NCBI RefSeq assembly: GCF_008802355.1
Contig: NZ_VZRA01000001.1
Location: 1,544,525-1,608,524 of the forward strand
From: Oryzomonas sagensis
Lineage (GTDB): Bacteria > Desulfobacterota > Desulfuromonadia > Geobacterales > Pseudopelobacteraceae
Length of the DNA stretch: 64,000 nt
Direction of reading: 5' to 3'
The translations under genes were made by a program, and so were the position numbers. Shown piece after piece: positions 8,691-17,077 of the stretch (position 1 is the stretch's first letter; every line of letters starts with the position of its first letter). The notes below the pieces were generated by a model that did no database searches, was not told the origin of the DNA, and saw only the letters and a list, made by a program, of their open reading frames with translations.

Positions 8691-9557
8691 TTAGTTCTTG
8701 ATGAAGAGCACCAGCTGCATGGTTTCGCCGTCCCCGACCAGGATCGGGAAGCAGAGGCCGGTATGGCCCGCCGGTACGGCCAGTCCCCCGGCGTCGGGGC
8801 GGATGGTGACCGGAGGGTTGATGTTGACGATCCTGCCGGCCTGAGATGCCTTGGCGGCGATGTTGCCGCACACCACGTTGACGAATTCCATCACGGTGTC
8901 TTCGAGAACCTCCTGCGGTTCATTATCCACCGATGCCTCGCGCAGGATCGCCTTGGCCACCGACTTCTGAAGCCCCTGGGAAACCGAGATGATAAAACGG
9001 GCATCCTGGTCGCCGGACAGGTCCATGGCCGCCATGACGAAGTTGGTGTCCACCGTGGTGACGGTTTGGCATTTTCCGGCCCTGAAGGGGAGCCCGAGAA
9101 TACGGGTAATCATCTTGTAGGTCAGGTCTGCGGCCATCTCCCATATTTCGGGATTGGGGATGCCGGCGGGGAGTTCGACCCGCTCGGAGATGTACGGCGC
9201 CTGGTCGGCCTTGAATTCATTCAGATGCTGTTGAAGCTGCTCGTTGGAGAAGGCGCCCACAAGTACCAGGGCCTCGCCGATGTAGAGGTGGTTGTTCTTC
9301 TGGCGGGTGACGACCTCGTTCAACTGGGTAAGGGTCAGGATACCGATCTCCACCAGCAGATCCCCGAGTTTTATGTCGCGGGAGAGTTGTGCGTGGTGGG
9401 CGCGTTCGATATCGTTCGGCGTCACGTAGCCCATCGCCAGTGCCATCTCGCCAAATTTGAGGTTTTTCTGTTCCTGTAGTTCAATCGCCCTGAGCAGAGC
9501 CTCGCGTGAAACGATCCCTTTTTCCACCAGAAACTGCCCGAAAAATTTGACGGCCAT
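8691..9557 (-). CDS. MshEN-like repeat / CheX-like phosphatase fusion
   Basis: 288 aa. The ATG at 9557 is preferred over one 6 bp upstream because it sits 8 nt after AAGGGG. Residues 1-115 contain three tandem copies of an LVEKGIVSREALLRAI-type repeat, resembling MshEN / GspE N-terminal modules that in MshE bind cyclic di-GMP. Residues about 130-288 form a CheX-like domain with the ExxN active-site pattern (EFVN in MEFVNVVCGNIAAKA). CheX proteins dephosphorylate CheY~P. A free-standing CheY-like receiver is encoded immediately upstream in the same direction (37 bp gap) and is the obvious partner. c-di-GMP binding is inference. Confidence 0.8.
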   Translation of the reverse strand: MAVKFFGQFLVEKGIVSREALLRAIELQEQKNLKFGEMALAMGYVTPNDIERAHHAQLSRDIKLGDLLVEIGILTLTQLNEVVTRQKNNHLYIGEALVLVGAFSNEQLQQHLNEFKADQAPYISERVELPAGIPNPEIWEMAADLTYKMITRILGLPFRAGKCQTVTTVDTNFVMAAMDLSGDQDARFIISVSQGLQKSVAKAILREASVDNEPQEVLEDTVMEFVNVVCGNIAAKASQAGRIVNINPPVTIRPDAGGLAVPAGHTGLCFPILVGDGETMQLVLFIKN

Positions 9558-9600
9558 GCACATATCCCCTTGTATCGTGAGTTTATTGGTGCTGAAAAAA

Positions 9601-9960
9601 TCAGAGATCCCGAAGTATCTTCAGGACGTCGTCGGCCTCGAATGGTTTTGAGATGACATTCTTGGCGCCCAGTTTGAGCGCTTCGGTAAATTTATCGCCT
9701 ACGCCGCCCAAGGAGGTGACCATGACCACCTTGACCTCCTTGTCCAACATCGACAGGCTGCGCAGGGCGGTCAGACCATCCATGCCGGGCATGTTCATGT
9801 CCATGCAGATAATGTCCGGGTCCTCGGCGTGATTCATCTTGATGGCCTCGGCGCCGTTTTTGGCATGTCCGACACACGTGAATTCACCAGATTCGGAAAT
9901 GATCTTCTCGAGCTGTCGGGCTACGGAAAGGCTGTCGTCAACGACAAGAACCTTCTTCAT
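9601..9960 (-). CDS. Single-domain response regulator (CheY-like)
   Basis: 119 aa. It is a receiver domain only: VLVVDDS at 4-10 gives the acidic pocket, IICMDMNMPGMDG supplies the phosphoacceptor Asp near residue 54, and VISKPF near 105 contains the conserved Lys. The ATG at 9960 follows GGAGGA with good spacing; the frame stays open upstream but without a ribosome binding site or recognisable sequence. It is probably co-transcribed with the downstream CheX fusion. No kinase or output gene is adjacent, so the upstream signal is unknown. Confidence 0.9.
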   Translation of the reverse strand: MKKVLVVDDSLSVARQLEKIISESGEFTCVGHAKNGAEAIKMNHAEDPDIICMDMNMPGMDGLTALRSLSMLDKEVKVVMVTSLGGVGDKFTEALKLGAKNVISKPFEADDVLKILRDL

Positions 9961-10138
9961 GTGATGTCTCCTCCTGATGCGCATTGCGGCCGCTTCATGC
10001 CGGGCTGTCCAAAATTTAATGAGCGGAGCGAATGTACTCGAAAAGTGGTAAAATGTCAAAAATATGTTTGTCTTTAACCGGCCCGTAAAGCATGCTATAT
10101 AGGAGCGCCATACCACACTCAGAGAAGGAGATTCGTTC

Positions 10139-11152
10139 ATGCGCACACTCTGCCAGATCACCTGCAGATCACTGACGCTGATCACTGCATTCAGTCTGTT
10201 CGTTATTTCCGCTTCAGCCGCGGAGTCAGGACCGAAAACAACGCCGGCGCCTGGCGCCGCCGCTCTGCTACGGGGGCCGGTTGCCCGGGTAAACGGCACG
10301 GATATCCCGGCCGCCGAATTGAAACGGGCCCACAAGATTCTGGAGGCCAGCCAGCCCGTGGGGCAGCTTTCCGCAGACGAACAGAAGGAACTCGACACGC
10401 GGGTGGTGGACCAGCTGGTTTCCGCCGAACTGCTCTACCAGGCGGGCTCGAAGCTGGAGATCAAGGACCTCGACAAGCAGGTGGACGCCAAGATCGTACA
10501 GAGCAAGGGGCGTTTTGCCAGCGAGGCGGAGTTTGCCAAGGCTATCCAAGCCATTGACATGACAGAAAAGGAACTTCGCGAGTATACCCGCAGGGACCTG
10601 ATCATCTCCAATTTCGTCACTTCGACCATTGCCCCCAAGATTGCGGTCAGCGAAGAGGAAAGCAAGAAGTTTTACGACCAGAATACGGATAAATTCCGGC
10701 AGGAGGAAAAGGTGAGGGCCAGCCACATCCTGTGCGGCATAGACACCAAGGCGAGTGCCGAAGAAAAGAAGAAGGCCCGTGAAAAGGCGGAAAAATTGCG
10801 CAAGGAATTGGCCAATGGAGCGGACTTCGCCACCCTGGCCAAGGAAAATTCAACCTGCCCCAGCAGCAAGCAGGGGGGGGACCTGGGGTTCTTCGGCAGG
10901 GGGCAGATGGTGCCGCCGTTCGAGCAGGCCGCTTTTGCCCTCAAGCCGGGTGAGATAAGCGACGTGGTCGAAACCCAGTTCGGCTACCACATCATCAAGC
11001 AAACGGAAAAGACAAAGGCCGAGACCGTACCGTTCAGCACGGTCCGCCCCCGGATAGAGGAGTACTTGAAGAACCAGAAGATCAACGCCGCGGTGGGTGA
11101 TTTCCTGACGGAGCTCCGGAAGACCGCCAAGGTTGAGGTCCTGCTGAAGTAG
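10139..11152 (+). CDS. Periplasmic peptidyl-prolyl isomerase, parvulin/SurA-PrsA type
   Basis: 337 aa, ATG after AAGGAG. A signal peptide (about 1-28, cut after SASA) directs it to the periplasm. Residues about 45-180 form a SurA_N-like helical chaperone domain beginning VARVNGTDIPAAELKRA. Residues about 190-295 form a parvulin rotamase domain with VRASHILC, GGDLGFFGRGQMVPPFEQA and FGYHIIK. It likely assists folding of outer-membrane or exported proteins. The gene is transcribed divergently from the CheY-like gene and followed by a strong hairpin, so it is probably monocistronic. Confidence 0.9.
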   Translation: MRTLCQITCRSLTLITAFSLFVISASAAESGPKTTPAPGAAALLRGPVARVNGTDIPAAELKRAHKILEASQPVGQLSADEQKELDTRVVDQLVSAELLYQAGSKLEIKDLDKQVDAKIVQSKGRFASEAEFAKAIQAIDMTEKELREYTRRDLIISNFVTSTIAPKIAVSEEESKKFYDQNTDKFRQEEKVRASHILCGIDTKASAEEKKKAREKAEKLRKELANGADFATLAKENSTCPSSKQGGDLGFFGRGQMVPPFEQAAFALKPGEISDVVETQFGYHIIKQTEKTKAETVPFSTVRPRIEEYLKNQKINAAVGDFLTELRKTAKVEVLLK

Positions 11153-11180
11153 CCGGGGTTCACATCCCGTGGCATCGCAA

Positions 11181-11214
11181 CGAGGCCGGCCCGGCGACAG
11201 AAGGGCCGGCCTCG
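11181..11214. terminator. Bidirectional hairpin between convergent genes
   Basis: Perfect 12-bp stem (CGAGGCCGGCCC with GGGCCGGCCTCG) and 10-nt loop, placed between the isomerase (+) and the DUF4139-like gene (-). A short T-rich tail follows on the + strand. Confidence 0.8.
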
Positions 11215-11218
11215 TTTG

Positions 11219-12208
11219 TTACCGTACCGCTTTCGAGGCGAGCCTGGCGCTGCGTCCCGATGAAATCCCCGCAAATCTGATGGCACCCCAATATTCTCCG
11301 GTCCGGTAAATGGCTGCTTCTCCCGCCGGCAGATCGACCCCGGTTGCGTTTTTCAGCGTGAAGGCAAACGATGGCAGCGGCCCGTTGCCGAAATATTCCT
11401 CTTCGGTGGCCATCCGATATTCCGCCAATCGGGCGCGTTGTCCCGCTGCCGGGAGAACGCTGGATCGTTCCGCGGCAGCGCCTGCCAGGGATGTGGGGGA
11501 TACGCGGGTCTGGTAGCCGGCGAAGAACCCGGGCACCTGACCGTAGAGTGTGACCCGGGCGCTTCCCCCGCCGTTACTGCGAATGTCGTAGCAGGGCGTC
11601 CAGCCGGCTTTGCCAATGGCGAAGCGTGCCGTGACCCGCCCATTCCTCGGCGCAACGATCACCCGTGCCACCCGCTCCTCCCCGGCTCCCGCTCTCCGCG
11701 CGGTGGCGATACGGGCGTCGATGCGCCGGATTTCCTGCTCCGTCCTGCGTCGGGCCGCATAAACCGCTTCCAGTTGGGTGATGGCAAAGTCGGTCCCCTG
11801 GCGGATCGACTGCATCGGGTCCGGGTTTGATTTGGTCTTGCGGGGGGCTTTGCCGCTTTGGGACTTGGCGGCGGATTTGAAGATCTCCTCCCGCGTCGCC
11901 AGCGCACCCAGTCGATCTTCCAGGCGGCTCCTCTGCTCGATCAGGGAAGCGAACTCCTTTTCGCCCCTGGTGTCCCGGCGGAGCGGCAACATATCGACGC
12001 GTTGAATGCTGGTGCCCCTCTCCGGCCTGATCCGCACGGTATCTTCCCGCGTACCGGGCGGCAGGGGGATCTCGACGACGCCCCTGGCGGCGACGCCTGT
12101 CAGGTCCACGACGGCGCCGTCGGAGAAAAAGGTGACGCTTCTGGTGGCCGCGCCGGCCTCTGCAACGACTATCAACAGCAGGATGATGACAGACAGTATG
12201 ATCTTCAT
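11219..12208 (-). CDS. Exported DUF4139/DUF4140-like protein (MuiA-like)
   Basis: 329 aa. The ATG at 12208 starts a clear signal peptide (MKIILSVIILLLIVVAEAGA) 7 nt after AAAGGAA. The N-terminal half (VTFFSDGAVVDL onwards, with a paired-helix segment rich in Arg/Glu at about 80-160) resembles DUF4140, and the C-terminal half (GWTPCYDIRSNGG, then beta-rich sequence) resembles DUF4139. Related proteins have been called mucoidy inhibitor A-like, but the molecular function is unknown. It is shorter than many family members (about 500 aa), so the C-terminal part may be reduced. It is divergent from the next gene. Confidence 0.72.
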   Translation of the reverse strand: MKIILSVIILLLIVVAEAGAATRSVTFFSDGAVVDLTGVAARGVVEIPLPPGTREDTVRIRPERGTSIQRVDMLPLRRDTRGEKEFASLIEQRSRLEDRLGALATREEIFKSAAKSQSGKAPRKTKSNPDPMQSIRQGTDFAITQLEAVYAARRRTEQEIRRIDARIATARRAGAGEERVARVIVAPRNGRVTARFAIGKAGWTPCYDIRSNGGGSARVTLYGQVPGFFAGYQTRVSPTSLAGAAAERSSVLPAAGQRARLAEYRMATEEEYFGNGPLPSFAFTLKNATGVDLPAGEAAIYRTGEYWGAIRFAGISSGRSARLASKAVR

Positions 12209-12269
12209 GCGGGTTCCTTTCGGCCCGGATACAATCGTTGGCCGCCCCATGGGGCCGCCAATCTGGTGG

Positions 12270-12298
12270 TTGCACTCGGATGGCGATAAGTATATAAT
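12270..12298 (+). promoter_or_regulatory. Candidate sigma70-type promoter
   Basis: TTGCAC, 17-nt spacer, perfect TATAAT, ending 30 nt before the ATG of the helical-repeat gene at 12329. Confidence 0.6.
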
Positions 12299-12328
12299 TC
12301 TTCAAATCTTTGTGGAAGGTGATCCGTC

Positions 12329-13894
12329 ATGGCCTTTGATGCCGAAGTGTCGGTTAAAGACATAGTCAGTTTTTACATAAAAATCAACGATGCATCCAAG
12401 GCAAAAAAGGACATCGCCAAACTGTCCGCCAAGGACAAGGCCACCGCTTTCGAGATCATTGCCGCTTCGAACGGCAACCATGACTTCAAGATCGAGATCG
12501 CCAAATATTTCGTCTATGATCTGGATGCCCGGGTCCGGAGGAAGGCCGAGATACTGCTGGAGGACCTGCTCCCCGGTTGGGTTTCCGATCCGGCCGAAAG
12601 TATCCTCAAGCTGCTCAAGACGGTGGATACCAAGGGGGGAGCCCATCGCAATGCGGCGATACGGTTCCTGTTCGGCATTATCGATTCCAGCAGCCTGCGG
12701 GATACCTTCATGACCCTGCTCAACAGTAGGAATAGGACCCATATGGCTGAAATAATTGCCATTTTGGAAGCCTATATCGATTCGTCGCAAGACGAGCGCG
12801 AGCAGGTTAAGATCTTTGACGCCTGCCTGGACATCGTTCTTTCCGATGATGCAGATTATAACATCAAACATCACGCCTCCAACCTGCTGAGCGTTTTTTT
12901 CAAGAAGGTGCAGTCCACCAACCTCGGTGCGACCCTGCGGCAGAAGTATATCGAGAAGCAGATCGAAAAGGCGGAAGGGGTGTATCGCTACCTGTGCAGC
13001 GGCGCTTCGGGTCTGAATATCACCTTTCTCGAGGACCTGCTGCGCCCCTTGAACGATGGCGGCAAAACGTTCCAACTCAAGATGCTCAACTATTTCAAAT
13101 TTGTCTTGGAAAAGGCGCGGAACCCCGAAGAAGCCGACACGGTCATGGATATCTATCCGGACTACTGGAACAACGATGAAGTGCCCAAGGAAGAAAAACT
13201 CAAGGGAATTTGCCGCCGCATCATCGCAGCGGTCGAAGAGTTATGGGATGTGAGCGATGAGGCCGAGGTCCACGGGCTCATCATCAAGATCATCTATGGC
13301 GAATATGCCGACAAACATGACCTGTTGGAACAGATCAGGGCGAAGCTGGATACGGAAACGCTTAGCGAGGCCGCACGGGAGAAGATTGCCCTTATGCTCC
13401 ACTGTTTCCTGCTCCCGGGAGAGAACGACGCACTCAAACTGCTGGCCGCCAATATACTGATCTTCAAGCTGCAGGACACCCGGAATCGAACCGCGGCCCT
13501 CGATTATCTCACCTCGTACGCCGAAAACAAGAATCTCAACTACGCCGAGAAGGGGAGCATCGCGACGGTGATGGAGTCGCTGCTCAACGAGAAACGGCTG
13601 GTGGAGGACCTGCGGAACATGGCCCGGTATATCCTTTTTCTTACCGGTCCCGAGAGGTTCGATACCGTGGAGGAGCAAAAGGCCGTTCTCGGCCACATTC
13701 GAAGTTTGGCCGAGGGGGAGGGGTTTTCCAGTCAGCCTGCCGCACAGCGGGTCCTGGAAGGGCTGGAGGTTTTCTCAAAATCGGAGACGACAACGGAAAA
13801 ACTCAAGATGGCTGCGCACTACCTGGAGTTCAAAATCCGCAAGCCCGATGAGAATCCCACCTGGGATAAGATCGGCGCGTCGCCCCAGGGGTGA
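12329..13894 (+). CDS. Helical-repeat (HEAT/ARM-like) protein of unknown function
   Basis: 521 aa, ATG after GGAAGGTGAT. There is no signal peptide or membrane segment. The sequence is almost entirely amphipathic alpha-helix with a loose periodicity of paired helices (for example DLDARVRRKAEILLEDLLPG near residue 70), which suggests an alpha-solenoid scaffold. I recognise no catalytic motif. It has its own near-consensus promoter and faces mnmA tail to tail (47 bp gap), so it is probably monocistronic. The function is unknown; a cytoplasmic protein-interaction role would be a guess from fold only. Confidence 0.75.
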   Translation: MAFDAEVSVKDIVSFYIKINDASKAKKDIAKLSAKDKATAFEIIAASNGNHDFKIEIAKYFVYDLDARVRRKAEILLEDLLPGWVSDPAESILKLLKTVDTKGGAHRNAAIRFLFGIIDSSSLRDTFMTLLNSRNRTHMAEIIAILEAYIDSSQDEREQVKIFDACLDIVLSDDADYNIKHHASNLLSVFFKKVQSTNLGATLRQKYIEKQIEKAEGVYRYLCSGASGLNITFLEDLLRPLNDGGKTFQLKMLNYFKFVLEKARNPEEADTVMDIYPDYWNNDEVPKEEKLKGICRRIIAAVEELWDVSDEAEVHGLIIKIIYGEYADKHDLLEQIRAKLDTETLSEAAREKIALMLHCFLLPGENDALKLLAANILIFKLQDTRNRTAALDYLTSYAENKNLNYAEKGSIATVMESLLNEKRLVEDLRNMARYILFLTGPERFDTVEEQKAVLGHIRSLAEGEGFSSQPAAQRVLEGLEVFSKSETTTEKLKMAAHYLEFKIRKPDENPTWDKIGASPQG

Positions 13895-13941
13895 CGCCGA
13901 ACCTGATCACCCGTCCGAGGGACGCCTTCCCTGCCCGGCTG

Positions 13942-15042
13942 TCAAACCGTTTCTTCCGCACAAGGGGCAGACGCTCCAGTCGCCCCTGCGATTTTCCCGC
14001 CTCCCAGCACCTCGTCACCCCGGTAAAAAACCACCGACTGGCCCGGCGTAACCGCCCGCTGCGGTTCATCGAAGCGTACCTCGCATCTGCCTTCCGGCAG
14101 CAGCCTGACCCGGCACGCAACCGGGTGATGGCGGTAGCGGATTTTGCAGGCCGTCTGGAACTCCTCCCCATCCGGGGGGACGATCCAGCCCACCTCTGCG
14201 GCACGCAGGCCGGCAGCTGCCAAATACTCTTCCTCCCCCACCACCACGACATTGCGGTCGGTATCGATGGCCGTTACGTACAGCGGCCTGGTCCAGGCGA
14301 CCCCCAGTCCCTTGCGCTGGCCAATGGTATACCGGTGCGTCCCGCGGTGGCGGCCGACAACCTGCCCTCCCACATGCACGATGTCCCCCGGCGTTCCCGC
14401 CAGGCCACCGCGTTCTTCCAGGAACGCCACGTAATCATCGTCGGGGATGAAACACACCTCCTGGCTGTCACCCTTGTCGGCCACCGGCAGGGCAAACTCA
14501 CGGGCCAGGCGGCGCACCTCATCCTTGCTCGCCATCTCCCCCAGCGGGAAGAGCACCTGAGCCAGCTGCTCCTGGGAGAGCGTGTAGAGGAAATAGGACT
14601 GATCCTTGCCGATGCAGCGTGCTTGCCGCAGGTGGCGGAGGCCCGCGCTATCGACGGTGTTCCTGACGTAGTGGCCGGTGGCCAGAAGGTCCGCCCCCAC
14701 GGCGCGCGCCTGTTCCAGCAGCAGGCCGAACTTGACGTAGCGGTTGCAGCGCACGCAGGGATTGGGGGTGCGGCCGCAACGGTACTCATCGATGAAGTCC
14801 TGGATGATCAGGCGGCGGAAATCCGTTTCAAGGCCGATCACATGGTGGGGGATTCCCAGCTGCCGGGCCACGGCCGCGGCATCGTGGGCGGCCGAGCCGC
14901 TGCCCGTGCCGCGCGGTGCGAAGAGCCGCATGGTAATGCCGATCACCTCGAAACCCTGACGCTTCAGCAGGGCGGCGGTGACCGATGAGTCCACCCCGCC
15001 GCTCATGGCGACGGCGACAACCGGTTTCTTTTCGGAGGCCAT
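13942..15042 (-). CDS. mnmA: tRNA-specific 2-thiouridylase MnmA (copy 1)
   Basis: 366 aa. The ATG at 15042 overlaps the preceding stop as ATGA and lies after GAGGAGGGG. The PP-loop SGGVDSS is at 14-20; the catalytic Cys pair is present as C96 (RTPNPCVRC) and C197 (SQEVCFIPD). MnmA adenylates U34 of Lys/Glu/Gln tRNAs and inserts sulfur delivered through a persulfide relay. This copy ends a SAM-riboswitch operon with two PLP enzymes and a ThiS-ThiF fusion. A second mnmA lies at 33657. The block after the PP-loop (SAAHDAAAVARQLG) differs from the KTCCSLDD block of copy 2, so the two are old paralogues and not recent duplicates. Confidence 0.92.
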   Translation of the reverse strand: MASEKKPVVAVAMSGGVDSSVTAALLKRQGFEVIGITMRLFAPRGTGSGSAAHDAAAVARQLGIPHHVIGLETDFRRLIIQDFIDEYRCGRTPNPCVRCNRYVKFGLLLEQARAVGADLLATGHYVRNTVDSAGLRHLRQARCIGKDQSYFLYTLSQEQLAQVLFPLGEMASKDEVRRLAREFALPVADKGDSQEVCFIPDDDYVAFLEERGGLAGTPGDIVHVGGQVVGRHRGTHRYTIGQRKGLGVAWTRPLYVTAIDTDRNVVVVGEEEYLAAAGLRAAEVGWIVPPDGEEFQTACKIRYRHHPVACRVRLLPEGRCEVRFDEPQRAVTPGQSVVFYRGDEVLGGGKIAGATGASAPCAEETV

Positions 15043-15848
15043 CAGGTCCCCTCCTCTCCGAGAATGATGCGCACCACCTGATTGGCTTGATGGCCGGCTG
15101 CGATGCCGACCCGCGGGGCCATCAGGCCGCACCCGGTCCGGGCTTCCGACTCGCCGTCCCCCACGAGGTACAGGCGGGAGGCTGCCCGCTGGGTGACAAT
15201 GGCGTTGTTGGGGCCATACCCCGCCAGCCCCGATGCGGCTACGACCACGACCTCCGGCATCCGGGAGAGGAGCGTCTCCACCAGCATGGCTTTCATGTCG
15301 GCCCGGTCAAAGGCCTCGACCACAACGGCGCACGAGGCGAAGACCGCAGGGATGTTTGCGGGGGTCAGCATGACGTGGTGCGGTTCCACCGTGATGTAGG
15401 GGTTGATGCGGGCCAGGTTGTCGGCCAGGGCAGCCACCTTGGGGTGGCCCAGTTGGTCGACGAAATACTGCTGCCGGTTGAGGTTGGACGGCTCCACCAC
15501 GTCGAAATCCGCGATCACGATCCTGCCGACGCCTGTTCGCGCCAGGGCCACGGCTACCGCCGAACCGAGCCCGCCGACGCCGGCGATGCCGACCGTGGCC
15601 GCCTGCAGCCGGGCATGCACGCCCGGGGTGTGGCGGGCGGCCATCAGCCGTTGCAGTTCGTCTTCCGACGGCCGCTCCCCCCGTTTGATCAGGTAGACCT
15701 CGTCGCCATCCCGGAGCGCTGTTTCGGCCGGAGCCGGAAAACCGTTGTGGATCAGCACGTCTGCGCCCGGTTTCCATTGCGCGGCCAGCGACCCCAGGGT
15801 CGCCCCCGGGCCGATTTCCGTTGCTGTCTCGTTTATCCGTATGCGCAT
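15042..15848 (-). CDS. thiF: ThiS-ThiF fusion: sulfur-carrier-like domain plus adenylyltransferase
   Basis: 268 aa. The ATG at 15848 is chosen because the ThiS-like fold begins there (MRIRINETATEI); a TTG 72 bp upstream is possible. Residues 1-65 form a ubiquitin-like ThiS domain without a free C-terminal Gly-Gly. From about residue 75 comes an E1-like ThiF domain with the nucleotide loop GVGGLGSAVA and the motif SNLNRQQYF. It resembles the ThiF family-2 proteins of anaerobes. ThiF enzymes adenylate the C-terminus of a sulfur-carrier protein as a first step to a thiocarboxylate. A zinc-binding CxxC pair, seen in the other ThiF-like protein of the window, is not obvious here. It is coupled to mnmA by ATGA. 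Confidence 0.8.
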   Translation of the reverse strand: MRIRINETATEIGPGATLGSLAAQWKPGADVLIHNGFPAPAETALRDGDEVYLIKRGERPSEDELQRLMAARHTPGVHARLQAATVGIAGVGGLGSAVAVALARTGVGRIVIADFDVVEPSNLNRQQYFVDQLGHPKVAALADNLARINPYITVEPHHVMLTPANIPAVFASCAVVVEAFDRADMKAMLVETLLSRMPEVVVVAASGLAGYGPNNAIVTQRAASRLYLVGDGESEARTGCGLMAPRVGIAAGHQANQVVRIILGEEGT

Positions 15849-15930
15849 GGGCAAACTGCTTTTCGTCTGTAGAGTAGTATCGCCGGGGCCTTCCGGCGCT
15901 GCCGGATGTTTAATCCCCAAAGACTATTAT

Positions 15931-17067
15931 CTAACGGCCAATGACCTGCTGGAGGTCGGCAATCAGGTCGTCAACATCCTCCAGCCCGACCGAGAGGCGC
16001 ACCAGGGTGTCCTTGATCCCCTTCTTTTCCCGTTCCGCCTTGGGAACGGCCGCGTGGGACATCTTTGCCGGGTAGGAGATGATGCTTTCCACCCCCCCCA
16101 GGCTGACGGCAAAGGCGGAAAACTGCGCTTTCTCCAAGAGTTCCTTGGTTAACGCGTAGGTTTCGAGCTCGAAGGAGAGGACGGCGCCGGGGCCGTCTGC
16201 CTGGGCGGCATTGACGGCATGGCCGGGATGGTCGGCGAGTCCGGGGTAATGCACCTTGAGGACTGACTTTTGGCTTTGGAGCCAGACCGCGATCTTTTCC
16301 GCGCTCCGCTGGCTCTGGTCCATCCTGACTTTGAGCGTCTTGAGCCCCCGCAGGGTCAAAAAAGAATCCTGGGGGCCCAGGATGGCGCCGAAGGCATTCT
16401 GGATGAAGCGGATACGATTGCCCAGTTCCGGGTCGCTGACAACGGCGAAACCGCAGATGACGTCGCTGTGGCCGTTCAGGAACTTGGTGCCGCTGTGCAG
16501 GACGATATCGCACCCCAGTTCCAGGGGGCGTTGCAGGTAAGGGGTCATGAAGGTATTGTCCACCAGGGTGATGATGCCCCGTGGGCGGGCCAGCGCCACG
16601 ACCCCGCGCAGGTCGGTGACCTTGAGCAGCGGATTGGAGGGGCTCTCCAGGTAGATGCCCTTGGTTTCCGGCCTGATGGCGGCCTCGATGGCCTCAAGGC
16701 TGGTGGCGTCAACGAAGGTCGAACTGATGCCGAGGCGCTGGAAGATGCTGGTCAGCACCCGGTAGGCGCCGCCGTAGACATCCTCGCACACCACCAGATG
16801 ATCGCCGGGAGAGAAGATCAACAGGGTGGAGGAAATGGCCGCCATGCCGGAGGCAAAGGCAAAGGCCCGGCTCCCCTTTTCCAACCCGGCGATGGCCGTC
16901 TCCAACGCCTCGCGGGTGGGGTTGTCGGAACGGGCGTAGTCGTATTTCCCGAAGTGATCCACCGATTGCTGGCGATAGGTGGAGGTCTGGTAGATGGGCA
17001 CGCCCAGCGCGCCGGTCAGGGGATCGGCGGTCTGGCCGCCGTGAATGAGTTGGGTTGCAAACTTCAT
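15931..17067 (-). CDS. PLP-dependent Cys/Met metabolism enzyme (cystathionine gamma-synthase/beta-lyase family)
   Basis: 378 aa. It is a fold-type I PLP enzyme of the trans-sulfuration family: YDYARSDNPTR near 42-52 binds the phosphate of the neighbouring subunit, SGMAAIS at 73-79, VDNTF at 169-173, and the Schiff-base Lys195 in SGTKFLNGH. The size equals MetC/MetI-type enzymes. It lies 10 bp after the paralogue at 17078 in the riboswitch operon, an arrangement reminiscent of Bacillus metI-metC (gamma-synthase followed by beta-lyase). The second gene of such a pair is often the lyase, which frees homocysteine from cystathionine. Substrate assignment is inference. Confidence 0.85.
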   Translation of the reverse strand: MKFATQLIHGGQTADPLTGALGVPIYQTSTYRQQSVDHFGKYDYARSDNPTREALETAIAGLEKGSRAFAFASGMAAISSTLLIFSPGDHLVVCEDVYGGAYRVLTSIFQRLGISSTFVDATSLEAIEAAIRPETKGIYLESPSNPLLKVTDLRGVVALARPRGIITLVDNTFMTPYLQRPLELGCDIVLHSGTKFLNGHSDVICGFAVVSDPELGNRIRFIQNAFGAILGPQDSFLTLRGLKTLKVRMDQSQRSAEKIAVWLQSQKSVLKVHYPGLADHPGHAVNAAQADGPGAVLSFELETYALTKELLEKAQFSAFAVSLGGVESIISYPAKMSHAAVPKAEREKKGIKDTLVRLSVGLEDVDDLIADLQQVIGR

Positions 17068-17077
17068 GGTCGTCTCC

